In this document: positions 29,046 through 37,504 of the stretch, one piece after another
Layout: each line of letters begins with the position of its first letter
How positions within the stretch are numbered: the first letter of the stretch is position 1
Source: Ralstonia sp. 25mfcol4.1
Lineage (GTDB): Bacteria; Pseudomonadota; Gammaproteobacteria; Burkholderiales; Burkholderiaceae
DNA: 64,000 nucleotides
Assembly (NCBI RefSeq): GCF_900104095.1
Contig: NZ_FNJO01000003.1
Coordinates: 477,356-541,355, forward strand
Direction: 5' to 3'
Program-made: the position numbers and the translations under genes
Notes under the pieces: model-generated
Seen by the model: the letters and a program-made list of their open reading frames with translations, nothing else
Told to the model about the DNA's origin: nothing
Database searches by the model: none

Positions 29046-29225
29046 CTACCCTCTGAAATTGTCGATCCTGCGCCGGTCGCGCTTGGTCGGACGCCCCTGC
29101 AGTTCCGCGGTCGGCTCCGGCTGCATGCGCCGCCGGTCGGACTCTAACTGGCGCCGGGCCTGGCTTTCCGGCGTTTCCTCATAAGTGCTCTGGGCGATCG
29201 GGGCCGCGCCGCGCGACGCCGGCAC
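29046..29225 (-). pseudogene. hslR: Truncated remnant of hslR (Hsp15), C-terminal half only
   Basis: Reading on the minus strand from GTG 29225 gives 59 residues (RGAAPIAQSTYEETPESQ ... GRPTKRDRRRIDNFRG) that match the C-terminal half of the ribosome-associated heat-shock protein Hsp15. An in-frame TAG lies three codons before the GTG, and only 64 bases separate it from the hemH stop, too few for the missing RNA-binding S4 domain (about 80 residues). hslR between grpE and hemH is a plausible ancestral order. I infer a deletion of the 5' half. The leftover could still be translated as a small basic peptide. Confidence 0.75.
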
Positions 29226-29288
29226 GCCCTAAATCCACTTGCATCGTCAAATCCTTCCTGACTGATTTCCCGCCTCCATGCCCGCCAC

Positions 29289-30404
29289 TCAGGCCGCCGC
29301 GCCGCGGGCCTGGGCACGGCCTCGGCGCGCTTCCAGTTCGTGCGGGTGGGGCAGCGACAGCGGCCAACCCTGCAGATGCTGCAGGGCAATGTCGGCAAGA
29401 CCGGCGATCCAGGGCCCGGAATCATTCATGCATGGAATGAAATGGAAATCCTGCCCGCCTGCCACCCGGAACTCGCTCTGCCCTTCCATCGCAATTTCCT
29501 CAAGCGTCTCGATACAGTCTGCCGGAAAGCCGGGGCAGAACACATCCACGCGTTGCGTCCCGACGCGGCCCAGTTCGGTGAGCGTCGGCGCGGTATAGGG
29601 CTGCAGCCATTCGGCCTTGCCGAAACGGGACTGGAACGTCACCTGGTACTGGCCCGGGTGCAGGCCCAGCGCTTCGCCGAGCAGCCGGCCCGTCTTCAGG
29701 CATTCGCAGTGATAGGGGTCGCCCAGGTCCAGCAGGCGGCGCGGCAGGCCGTGGAACGACAGGATCAGCTTGTCGCCCCGTGAGAAGTCGGGCACGCCGT
29801 GGCGGGTCCAGTACGCCCTGACTTGCGCGTCCAGCGCGGCAATGTAGGCGGGATGGTCGTGAAAGTGCTTGATCAGCCTTACCTCGGGCTGGTTGCGCCA
29901 TCCGGCCAGCACGCGGAACAGTTCGTCGAAGGCGGTCGCCGTGGTGGTACCCGAGAACTGCGGATAAAGGGGCAGCACCAGGATCTGTTCGGTGCCCTGC
30001 CGGCGCAGCGCCTCCATGACCGAGCCGATCGACGGATTGCCATAGCGCATGGCGCAGGCCACGGTCACGTCATGCCCGAGCTTCTGCATCAGCAGCTGCA
30101 GCGCATGCGCCTGGCGCTCGGTGTGGACCAGCAGCGGCGATCCGGTCATATGTGCTTCGCGCAGCCAGATCGATTCATATTTCATAGCCGACGCCCGCGA
30201 ACGGAACGGCAGGATCAGCCCATGCAGGATGGGCAGCCAGGCCAGGCGCGGGATCTCCACCACGCGCGGATCGGACAGGAACGCCTTCAAATAGCGGCCC
30301 ACCGCCTTGGGCGTGGGGGCGTCGGGCGTGCCGAGGTTGATCAGCAGGATCGCGGTGCGCGGCGGCTGGCCGTGCTGGTATGCCGGTTCAGGCGAAAACG
30401 TCAT
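29289..30404 (-). CDS. hemH: Ferrochelatase
   Basis: A 371-residue enzyme inserting Fe2+ into protoporphyrin IX, the last step of haem synthesis. The family start [12 protein letters not shown] lies at about 20-31, the catalytic His is in LSFHGLPRR (about 221-229), and the ferrochelatase signature follows. A short Arg/Ala-rich tail ends the protein. It is followed by the hslR remnant on the same strand. Confidence 0.96.
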   Translation of the reverse strand: MTFSPEPAYQHGQPPRTAILLINLGTPDAPTPKAVGRYLKAFLSDPRVVEIPRLAWLPILHGLILPFRSRASAMKYESIWLREAHMTGSPLLVHTERQAHALQLLMQKLGHDVTVACAMRYGNPSIGSVMEALRRQGTEQILVLPLYPQFSGTTTATAFDELFRVLAGWRNQPEVRLIKHFHDHPAYIAALDAQVRAYWTRHGVPDFSRGDKLILSFHGLPRRLLDLGDPYHCECLKTGRLLGEALGLHPGQYQVTFQSRFGKAEWLQPYTAPTLTELGRVGTQRVDVFCPGFPADCIETLEEIAMEGQSEFRVAGGQDFHFIPCMNDSGPWIAGLADIALQHLQGWPLSLPHPHELEARRGRAQARGAAA

Positions 30405-30514
30405 GGGGTTTCCGTTTCGGATGCCGGGGCGCTGGCAATCGCGGATTCAGTCTGGAAAATGCAATGGTAGCCGGCGGCAATGTCCGGCCCGTAAGGGCAG
30501 ACACCGGCGTCGCA

Positions 30515-31567
30515 TCAGGAGTTCTGGCTCAGCGCGCTCGACAGCAGCCTGGCCGTGATGTCGACGATCGGGATCACCCGCTCGTAGGCCATTCGCGTCG
30601 GCCCGATCACGCCCAGCGTGCCGACGATCTGGCCATCGACCCCATAGGGCGCCGTGATGACGGCCATGTCCTCCAGCGGCACCAGCTGGCTTTCGCCGCC
30701 GATGAAGATCTGCACGCCCTGCGCGTGGCTCGATACGTCCAGCAGCTGCAGCAGGCTGGTCTTGTGCTCGAACACGTCGAAGAGCCGGCGCAGCTTGTCC
30801 ATGCTCGACGACAGGTCTTCCACCTCCAGCAGCCGGCGCTCGCCCGAGATGACCACCTGCTCGGTATTGTCCTCGGCCATCGCGCTGCTGCCGGCCTCCA
30901 CGGCGGCCTGCATCAGCGACGACATGTCGCGCCGCAACGCCTGCAGTTCACCGCGCAGATGGTCGCGCACGGCATTGAAGCTCATGCCCGCGTAGTGGGT
31001 GTTGAAGAAGTTGGCGGCCTCGATCAGCTGGGCCGGGGTGTACGACAGTTCAGTCTGGATGATGCGGTTCTGCACGTCGCCCTCGGGGCTGACGATGATC
31101 AGCAGGATGCGCTTGTCCGACAGCCGCATGAATTCCACCTGCCGGAACGCCTGCGCGCGCCGTGGCGTCATCACCACGCCGGCAAAGCGCGACAGGTTCG
31201 ACAGCGTATGGGCCGCCGCCGTGATCATCCGCTGCGGGCCCAGTTGCTGGCTGGCCATCTGGCCCTGGATCTGGTCCTTCAGGCCGGCCAGTTCGGCGCT
31301 CAGGCCGGGCGGGTCTTCCAGCGGGCGCGCCGTCAGCATCGTGTCGACGAACAGCCGGTAGCCGCGCGGCGTGGGAATCCGGCCGGCCGACGTATGCGGG
31401 CTGGCAATGAAACCCATTTCCTCGAGGTCCGACATCACATTGCGGATGGTCGCCGGCGACAGGTCCAGACCCGAGTACTTCGACAGGGTCCGCGAGCCCA
31501 CGGGCTGCCCCTCGGCGATGTATCGCTCGATCAGGGTCTTGAGCAGCGTTTTAGAACGTTCATCCAT
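30515..31567 (-). CDS. hrcA: Heat-inducible repressor HrcA
   Basis: A 350-residue repressor of class I heat-shock genes that binds CIRCE elements and is stabilised by GroEL. The N-terminal winged helix ([21 protein letters not shown] and [15 protein letters not shown], residues 4-65) is followed by the GAF-like core. ATG 31567 gives the family start; in-frame codons further upstream lack conservation. No CIRCE (TTAGCACTC-N9-GAGTGCTAA) was seen in this window, so its targets (groESL, presumably) lie elsewhere. It is divergent from nadK. Confidence 0.95.
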   Translation of the reverse strand: MDERSKTLLKTLIERYIAEGQPVGSRTLSKYSGLDLSPATIRNVMSDLEEMGFIASPHTSAGRIPTPRGYRLFVDTMLTARPLEDPPGLSAELAGLKDQIQGQMASQQLGPQRMITAAAHTLSNLSRFAGVVMTPRRAQAFRQVEFMRLSDKRILLIIVSPEGDVQNRIIQTELSYTPAQLIEAANFFNTHYAGMSFNAVRDHLRGELQALRRDMSSLMQAAVEAGSSAMAEDNTEQVVISGERRLLEVEDLSSSMDKLRRLFDVFEHKTSLLQLLDVSSHAQGVQIFIGGESQLVPLEDMAVITAPYGVDGQIVGTLGVIGPTRMAYERVIPIVDITARLLSSALSQNS

Positions 31568-31721
31568 GATGCTGGGGATTTTAATCAAAACTGGCCCGTT
31601 CGGGCGCCGGCCGCGCATGGCGGTCGGGCGGCCGGCGTGGGCTGCGGGTGCCGCCGGCACCCATTCCGGCGGCGCCGGCCCGAAGCTGGCAATGGTCATG
31701 CCGGTATGTTCTAATCCCGCC

Positions 31722-32639
31722 ATGTCTGCCCCCTCAAAGCCCAGCGCCTTGCGCGCTCCGTTCAAGACTGTCGCCCTGGTGGGCAGGCATTCGACCGCCG
31801 GTATCGAAGGCCCGCTGGAGGAACTGGCGTCCTGCATCCTGCGCAACGGCCAGGATGTGGTCTTCGAGCGCGAGACCGCCATGGCTACCGGGCTGACCGG
31901 CTATCCGGTGCTGAGTCCCGAGGAAATCGGCCGCCAGGCCGACGTCGCCGTGGTGCTCGGGGGCGATGGCACGCTGCTGGGCCTGGCCCGCCAGCTGGCC
32001 GGCCACGAGGTGCCGGTGATCGGTGTCAATCATGGCCGGCTGGGCTTCATGACCGACATCCCGCTCGAGGACGTCACCCGGACGCTGCCCGAAATGCTGG
32101 CCGGCCGCTACGAGGCCGAATGCCGCATGCTGCTGGAATCGCGCGTGATCCGCGACGATGCCGTCATTTTCTCGGCGCTGGCGTTCAATGACGTGGTGGT
32201 GAACCGCTCCGGTATCTCGGGCATGGTCGAGCTGGCCGTCTCCGTGGACGGTTATTTCATGTACAACCAGCGTTCGGACGGCCTGATCGTGTCCACCCCC
32301 ACCGGCTCCACCGCCTATGCGCTGGCCGCCGGGGGACCGATCCTGCATCCCACGCTGTCGGGCCTGGTGCTGGTGCCGATCGCCCCGCACGCCTTGTCGA
32401 ACCGGCCGATCGTGCTGCCGCACGATGCGGAGGTCACGATCGAGGTGGCCAGCGCGCGCGATGTCAGCGTCAACTTCGACATGCAGTCGCTGGCGTCGCT
32501 GCTGCCCGGCGACCGGATCGTCGTGCGCCGCTCGGCCAAGACCGTCAACCTGCTGCATCCGCTGGGCTACAACTACTACGCCACGCTGCGCAAGAAGCTG
32601 CACTGGCACGAGTATCCGACCGAAGACAACCGGCTCTGA
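31722..32639 (+). CDS. nadK: NAD kinase
   Basis: A 305-residue enzyme phosphorylating NAD to NADP. The GGDG motif is at 80-83, the NE/D motif at NDVVVNR, and the glycine-rich [15 protein letters not shown] motif at about 198. It is divergent from hrcA and followed 44 bases later by recN, a common beta-proteobacterial order. Confidence 0.96.
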   Translation: MSAPSKPSALRAPFKTVALVGRHSTAGIEGPLEELASCILRNGQDVVFERETAMATGLTGYPVLSPEEIGRQADVAVVLGGDGTLLGLARQLAGHEVPVIGVNHGRLGFMTDIPLEDVTRTLPEMLAGRYEAECRMLLESRVIRDDAVIFSALAFNDVVVNRSGISGMVELAVSVDGYFMYNQRSDGLIVSTPTGSTAYALAAGGPILHPTLSGLVLVPIAPHALSNRPIVLPHDAEVTIEVASARDVSVNFDMQSLASLLPGDRIVVRRSAKTVNLLHPLGYNYYATLRKKLHWHEYPTEDNRL

Positions 32640-32683
32640 GCCCGCCCTTCCCCGTTTCCGCCTGACGCCACCTACCGCTCACG

Positions 32684-34420
32684 ATGCTGCGCAGCCTGTC
32701 CATCCGCGATTTCGTCATCGTCGACACGCTCGACCTCGACTTTTCGGCCGGATTCACCGTATTTACCGGCGAAACCGGCGCCGGCAAGTCGATCCTGATC
32801 GATGCGCTGGCGCTGGTGCTGGGCGAGCGCGCCGATGCCGGCGTGGTCCGTGAAGGGGCGGCGCGCGCCAGCATCAGCGCCACGTTCCTGACCCATCCCG
32901 CGCTGGACGCCTGGCTGGCCGAGCGCGAACTGGCCGGCGATGACGACACCGTGCTGCTGCGCCGTACCGTCGACGCCTCGGGCCGCGGCAAGGCGTTCAT
33001 CAACGGCGCCGCCGCCACGCTGGCCCAGCTGCGCGAGGTGGGCGACCAGCTCGTGGACATCCACGGCCAGCACGCGCACCAGCAACTGCTGCGTCCGGAT
33101 GCCCAGCGGCACCTGTTCGATGCCCACGCCGGGCTGACCGAGCAGGCCGGCGCGGTGGCCGAGGCCTGGCGCGCGTGGCGTGCCGCGCGGGCGCAGCGCG
33201 AAGCCGTGGAACACCAGTCGCGCGAGATGCAGCTCGAACGCGAGCGGCTCGAATGGCAGGTGGGCGAGCTCGACAAGCTGGCGCCGCAAGCCGGCGAGTG
33301 GGAAGAGATCCAGGCCGAGTACAACCGCCTGTCGCATGCGGCCGGCCTGATCGACGGCAGCCGCGCGGCGCTCGACGCGCTGTCCGAATCCGATGGCGCC
33401 GTGGCGTCGGTACTCAATGGCGTGGTGCACCGGCTGCAGCAGCTTGCCGATGTCGATCCAGGCCTGCGCGACGTGCTGGCCGCGCTGGAACCCGCGCTGG
33501 TGCAGGTCGATGAGGCCGCCCATTCGCTGACCCGCTACGTGGACCGGCTCGAACTCGACCCCGAGCGGCTGCAGGCCGTGGAAGAACGGATGCAGGCGCT
33601 GCACACCACGGCGCGCAAGTACCGGCTGCCGCCGGAGCAGTTGCCCGACGAACTGCTGGCCCGCAGGCAGCAACTGGACGACCTGCAGGCCGCCCAGGAC
33701 ATCAACAAGGTGCTGGCGCGCGAAGCCGCCGCCCGCGCCGCCTACCTGACCCTGGCGCAGCACCTTTCGGCGGCCCGCGCGGTGGCCGCCGCCGCACTGT
33801 CGGCCGCCGTCACCGATGCCATGCAGGGGCTGTCGATGGCCGGCGGCACGTTCGCCGTGGCCTTGCACCCGCTCGAAGAAGGCCAGAGCCACGGGCTCGA
33901 ACAGGTGGAATTCCTGGTCGCCGGCCATGCGGGCGTCACCGCGCGGCCGCTGGCCCGCGTGGCATCGGGCGGCGAACTGGCCCGTATCAGCCTGGCGATC
34001 TCGGTGATCACCAGCGAGGCCGCGCCCACCCCGACGCTGATCTTCGACGAGGTCGACACCGGCATCGGCGGCGCCGTGGCCGAGGTGGTGGGCCGTCGCC
34101 TGCAGGAACTGGGCCGCTCGCGCCAGGTGCTGTGCGTCACGCACCTGCCGCAGGTGGCCGCGCAGGCCGGCGCCCATCTGCTGGTCAGCAAGGAAAGCAA
34201 GACCGACAAGGCCGGCGCCGTCACCCGTTCGCGCATCCGCCTGCTGGATGCCGAAGGCCGCGTCAACGAGACCGCGCGCATGCTGGGCGGCGCCACGGTC
34301 ACGGCCACGACGGTGCAACATGCCGAAGAGATGCTGGCGCAGGGTGCCCGCGCCGCGGCACAGGCGGCCAATGCGCCGCGCGAAGGCGGCGGCAGGAAGC
34401 CACGCCGCGCGGCGGGCTGA
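32684..34420 (+). CDS. recN: DNA repair protein RecN
   Basis: A 578-residue SMC-like ATPase used in double-strand-break repair. Walker A GETGAGKS is at 29-36. A central coiled coil (about 155-370) holds the N- and C-terminal ATPase halves. The ABC signature ASGGELARISLA is near 427 and Walker B LIFDEVDTGIGG near 450. It ends in a Gly/Arg/Lys-rich tail. Confidence 0.96.
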   Translation: MLRSLSIRDFVIVDTLDLDFSAGFTVFTGETGAGKSILIDALALVLGERADAGVVREGAARASISATFLTHPALDAWLAERELAGDDDTVLLRRTVDASGRGKAFINGAAATLAQLREVGDQLVDIHGQHAHQQLLRPDAQRHLFDAHAGLTEQAGAVAEAWRAWRAARAQREAVEHQSREMQLERERLEWQVGELDKLAPQAGEWEEIQAEYNRLSHAAGLIDGSRAALDALSESDGAVASVLNGVVHRLQQLADVDPGLRDVLAALEPALVQVDEAAHSLTRYVDRLELDPERLQAVEERMQALHTTARKYRLPPEQLPDELLARRQQLDDLQAAQDINKVLAREAAARAAYLTLAQHLSAARAVAAAALSAAVTDAMQGLSMAGGTFAVALHPLEEGQSHGLEQVEFLVAGHAGVTARPLARVASGGELARISLAISVITSEAAPTPTLIFDEVDTGIGGAVAEVVGRRLQELGRSRQVLCVTHLPQVAAQAGAHLLVSKESKTDKAGAVTRSRIRLLDAEGRVNETARMLGGATVTATTVQHAEEMLAQGARAAAQAANAPREGGGRKPRRAAG

Positions 34421-34476
34421 GCCCATCGCCCGTGCAAACCGGCACCCACGCAAACAAGGACAGGAGTTTCAAACCG

Positions 34477-34959
34477 ATGACCCATGGCAAGCTGCCATCG
34501 ACCCGCCGCACGACTGTTGGCCCGGTTGTTGTACCGACCGCCGGCCGGTTCGCCCGTCACCTTGGTGCCTCCGTACTGGTGGCGCTGGGCCTGACCGCGC
34601 TGACCGCCGTGTCGGGCTGCGCTTCGGAATCGAAGTCGTTCGCGCCGCCGCGCGGCAGCATCACTGACGACCGTGCCATCGGCGACATCCTGGTCAAGTT
34701 CGCACCGCCGGAGGTCACGGCATCGGAGGATGCCGGCAAGCTGCTGGCCGAGGTGCAGGGTCCGGTGCGCTACGTCGTCAAGCGGCCGATGTCGGGCGGC
34801 GTGTGGCTGGTGACGGCTATCACGGCATCGGCCGATGTCACGCTGGATCAGGCCGTGGCCACGCTGCAGGCGGCGCCGCGGGTGGCATCGGCCACGCCCG
34901 ACCGGATGCTGCGGCCGCATCGCGGCAAGCCGGTCAGCCGCGACATGCCTAACCCGTAA
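34477..34959 (+). CDS. Lipoprotein resembling a subtilase propeptide (I9-like)
   Basis: A 160-residue protein with a lipoprotein signal ending in AVSGC (Cys48). The mature part (about 110 residues) shows the pattern DILVKF ... VRYVVKRPMSGGVWLVTA ... LQAAPRVASATPDRML. This aligns with the pro-region of the S8 protease encoded next (NYIVRW ... LSVRRPMANAMQLLTV ... LRQDPRVADAVPDRWL). It therefore looks like a free-standing protease propeptide, which could act as an inhibitor or folding helper held in the envelope. The call rests on this side-by-side resemblance and on the 98-base gap to the protease gene. Confidence 0.65.
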   Translation: MTHGKLPSTRRTTVGPVVVPTAGRFARHLGASVLVALGLTALTAVSGCASESKSFAPPRGSITDDRAIGDILVKFAPPEVTASEDAGKLLAEVQGPVRYVVKRPMSGGVWLVTAITASADVTLDQAVATLQAAPRVASATPDRMLRPHRGKPVSRDMPNP

Positions 34960-35057
34960 GCCCAAAGCCCAAGGCATCGGGCGCGAAAAGCAACCCATAC
35001 TGATCTATCAGCAGTTCTGTCAGCAGTCCGCATCAAACGTTCTCCACAGGAGTGCAG

Positions 35058-36806
35058 ATGTCGTACGCAACGCTGAAATTCCGCAAAGCTTCGATCGCGC
35101 CGGTCATGCTGGCGATGGCGGCCAGCGCCCTGCTCGGCCTGCCGGGCTTCGCCCGGGCCGACGCCGCCATGCCGGCGACATCGGCATCCACGTCGGCATC
35201 CACGTCGGCATCCACCTCGGCATCCACCTCGGCTTCTGCGTCGGCATCGGCTGCCGCGCCCGCCTCGGCCGCGGCAGCCCGCATCGGACGACCGGCGCCA
35301 CGCTACACCGGCAACTACATCGTCCGCTGGCGCGACGGCAGCCAGACCATCGGCACCAGCGCGGACACCACGCGCATGCGCCGCGTGGAGTCCAATACCG
35401 GCCTCGCGCTGTCGGTCAGGCGGCCGATGGCCAACGCCATGCAGTTGCTGACGGTCAAGGACAGCCGTGGCGACGACCCCGAAACCGTGGCCAGGCGGCT
35501 GCGCCAGGACCCGCGCGTGGCCGATGCCGTGCCCGACCGCTGGCTGCAACTGCACGACACCGTACCGAACGATCCCGATTTCGCGACCCAGTCGCTCTAT
35601 ATGGGATCGCCGGTAGTGACGCCCGGCGCGGCCAACCTGTCGCGCGCCTGGGACCGTTCGCGCGGCAGCGCCAATGTGGTGATCGCCGTGGTGGACACCG
35701 GCTATCTCGATCACCCCGACCTGGCGGGCCGACTGGTTGCCGGTTATGACTTCATCAGCACCACCTCGGTATCGGTCGATGGCGACGGACGCGACACCGA
35801 CGCGCACGACCCGGGCGACTACGTACCCAGCGGCAGCACCTGCCCCGACGGCTCCGGCGCCAGCGACAGCAGCTGGCACGGCACGCGCGTGGCCAGCGTG
35901 CTGGGCGCGGTGACCAACAATGGCAGCGGTATTGCAGCGGTGGACTGGAATGCGCGCATCCAGCCGGTGCGTGTGTCGGGGCGCTGCGGCGCCCTGCTGT
36001 CCGATACGGTCGATGGCATGCGGTGGGCAGGCGGCCTGACCGTGCCCGGCGTGCCGAACAACCCCACGCCGGCCAAGGTGGTCAACGTGAGCCTGGGCGG
36101 CGGCACCTGTTCGAGCATCGAGCAGCAGGCCGTGAACGACCTGAACGCCGCGGGGGTGATCGTGGTGGCCGCTGCCGGCAATTCGGCCGGCGCCGTCGAG
36201 GCTCCCGCCGACTGCACGGGCGTGATCGCCGTCACGGCACATGCGAACGATGGCGAAAACGCCAGCTTTGCCAACGTGGGCCCGCAAGTGACCATCAGCG
36301 CGCCCGGAGGCGGCTGCGGCAACTCCAAGGTCATCGTCACCAACAATGTGGCGACGGGTTGCACGGGTGGCCAGTCGTTCATCCGCACGCTGTCCAACGC
36401 GGGCACGGCCGGACCAACCACCTACAACATCATCAGCTCGCAGGGCACCAGTTTCTCGGCGCCGATGGTGTCGGGCGTGGTGGCGCTGATGCTGGCGGTC
36501 AACCCGGCGCTGACGCCCGCCCAGGTCACCGCGGTGCTGAAGAACACGGCACGCGCCCATCCGGCGGGTACGTACTGCACGCGCAGCGCCAACACCGGCA
36601 AGTGTGGCGCGGGCCTGCTCGATGCCGACGCTGCGCTGGCAGCGGCACCGAATCCGCCGTCCACCGGCTCCACATCGACCAGCACGGCCGCCGATAGCGG
36701 CGGCGGTGGTGGTGGCGGCGGCGGTGCGTTCTCGCCGTGGAGTGCGGCGGTGCTGCTGGTGATCGGACTGGTTGGCTTCGGCACGCGGCGGCGGGCGCTG
36801 CGGTAG
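35058..36806 (+). CDS. Secreted S8 serine protease with GlyGly-CTERM tail
   Basis: A 582-residue subtilase. It has a signal peptide (about 1-37), an Ala/Ser/Thr repeat linker (about 40-75), an I9-like propeptide (about 82-165) and the catalytic domain. The triad is Asp213 (AVVDTGYLDHPDL), His274 (SSWHGTRVA) and Ser465 (GTSFSAP). Several Cys suggest an extracytoplasmic fold. The C-terminus is Ser-Gly9, then a hydrophobic helix and RRR (547-582), the GlyGly-CTERM sorting tail cut by rhombosortases. Such a rhombosortase is encoded convergently 28 bases away. ATG 35058 sits right after AGGAG. It is probably cut and anchored at the surface or released through type II secretion. Confidence 0.9.
   Translation: MSYATLKFRKASIAPVMLAMAASALLGLPGFARADAAMPATSASTSASTSASTSASTSASASASAAAPASAAAARIGRPAPRYTGNYIVRWRDGSQTIGTSADTTRMRRVESNTGLALSVRRPMANAMQLLTVKDSRGDDPETVARRLRQDPRVADAVPDRWLQLHDTVPNDPDFATQSLYMGSPVVTPGAANLSRAWDRSRGSANVVIAVVDTGYLDHPDLAGRLVAGYDFISTTSVSVDGDGRDTDAHDPGDYVPSGSTCPDGSGASDSSWHGTRVASVLGAVTNNGSGIAAVDWNARIQPVRVSGRCGALLSDTVDGMRWAGGLTVPGVPNNPTPAKVVNVSLGGGTCSSIEQQAVNDLNAAGVIVVAAAGNSAGAVEAPADCTGVIAVTAHANDGENASFANVGPQVTISAPGGGCGNSKVIVTNNVATGCTGGQSFIRTLSNAGTAGPTTYNIISSQGTSFSAPMVSGVVALMLAVNPALTPAQVTAVLKNTARAHPAGTYCTRSANTGKCGAGLLDADAALAAAPNPPSTGSTSTSTAADSGGGGGGGGGAFSPWSAAVLLVIGLVGFGTRRRALR
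35181..35249 (+). repeat. 12-bp tandem repeat in the S8 protease gene
   Basis: Four units of TCGGCATCCACS (35181-35228) followed by degenerate units encode (Ser-Ala-Ser-Thr)4 and Ser-Ala runs between signal peptide and propeptide. Whole 12-bp units keep the frame, so copy number could vary without loss of the gene. Confidence 0.9.
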
Positions 36807-36834
36807 ACACCACCGCGACGCCAGCGCCTGCCAA

Positions 36835-37497
36835 TCAGCGCCGGCGCTGGCCCCACCATTCCTGCAGCAGCCAGCACGCCAGGCCGGCCACCGCGCCGGC
36901 CGCGTGCGCACCGCGTACCACGCCGAAACCCCACGATGGATCGAACACGATGGCAGCCAGCCATGACTGCTCGATCCACACCTTGCCCAGCACGATCACG
37001 CACGTCGCCACGCCAATCACGCGCGACCACCCGGGCGCCTGCAGCAACCGCAGTGCCGCCCACAGCGCGAGGCCGTGCGTGGCGCCCGACAATCCGCCGT
37101 ACCAGCCAACCTCCGGCATGCGCAGCAGCGCCACCTGCACGGCCAGACCGCAGACCAGCAATACAAGCAGCATCTCGCGGACACGGGCGGCGCGGCCGGC
37201 GAGCAGCAGCAGGCCGGCCGTGGCGGCCACGTCGGACAGATAGTGGCGCCAGTCCAGATGCACCCACATCGCCGTCAGCACGCGCCACCACTGGCCGTCC
37301 AGGCGTACGGCGTCACGCACATAGAGCCCGTGCGCGTGCCACCACGGCACAAAGGTGAACAGCGCGGACAGGGCCGCCACGCCGGCCACGGTGGCCAGCA
37401 TGGCCGGCCATCCGGGCATGCGAGGCGGCTGCGGCGGCTGCGGCGGCGATGGCTGCAATGGCGGCGGCGCGCCCGGCGACCGCTGCACGGCGCTCAT
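36835..37497 (-). CDS. Rhombosortase (rhomboid-family GlyGly-CTERM processing protease)
   Basis: A 220-residue membrane protein with a Pro-rich cytoplasmic head (1-28) and about six hydrophobic helices. The rhomboid active site is GLSGATHG with Ser137, and the partner His198 is in VRGAHAAGA; these are the Ser-His dyad of intramembrane proteases, and GLSG-x-x-HG is typical of rhombosortases. It is expected to cut the GlyGly-CTERM tail of the neighbouring S8 protease. Its start lies 7 bases after the glnE stop, so it is cotranscribed with glnE. Confidence 0.85.
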   Translation of the reverse strand: MSAVQRSPGAPPPLQPSPPQPPQPPRMPGWPAMLATVAGVAALSALFTFVPWWHAHGLYVRDAVRLDGQWWRVLTAMWVHLDWRHYLSDVAATAGLLLLAGRAARVREMLLVLLVCGLAVQVALLRMPEVGWYGGLSGATHGLALWAALRLLQAPGWSRVIGVATCVIVLGKVWIEQSWLAAIVFDPSWGFGVVRGAHAAGAVAGLACWLLQEWWGQRRR

Positions 37498-37504
37498 CCG
37501 CGCC

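Noticed and set aside
29144..29425. A 93-codon minus-strand frame overlapping the hemH 3' end
   Set aside because: Arg/Pro-rich shadow of hemH and the hslR remnant; the correct hslR frame is different and matches Hsp15.
31568..31721. CIRCE element in the hrcA-nadK gap
   Set aside because: No TTAGCACTC/GAGTGCTAA-like palindrome was found there or before grpE.
35181..35249. CRISPR-like short repeats
   Set aside because: The units are 12 bp, without spacers, and lie in frame within the S8 protease gene.
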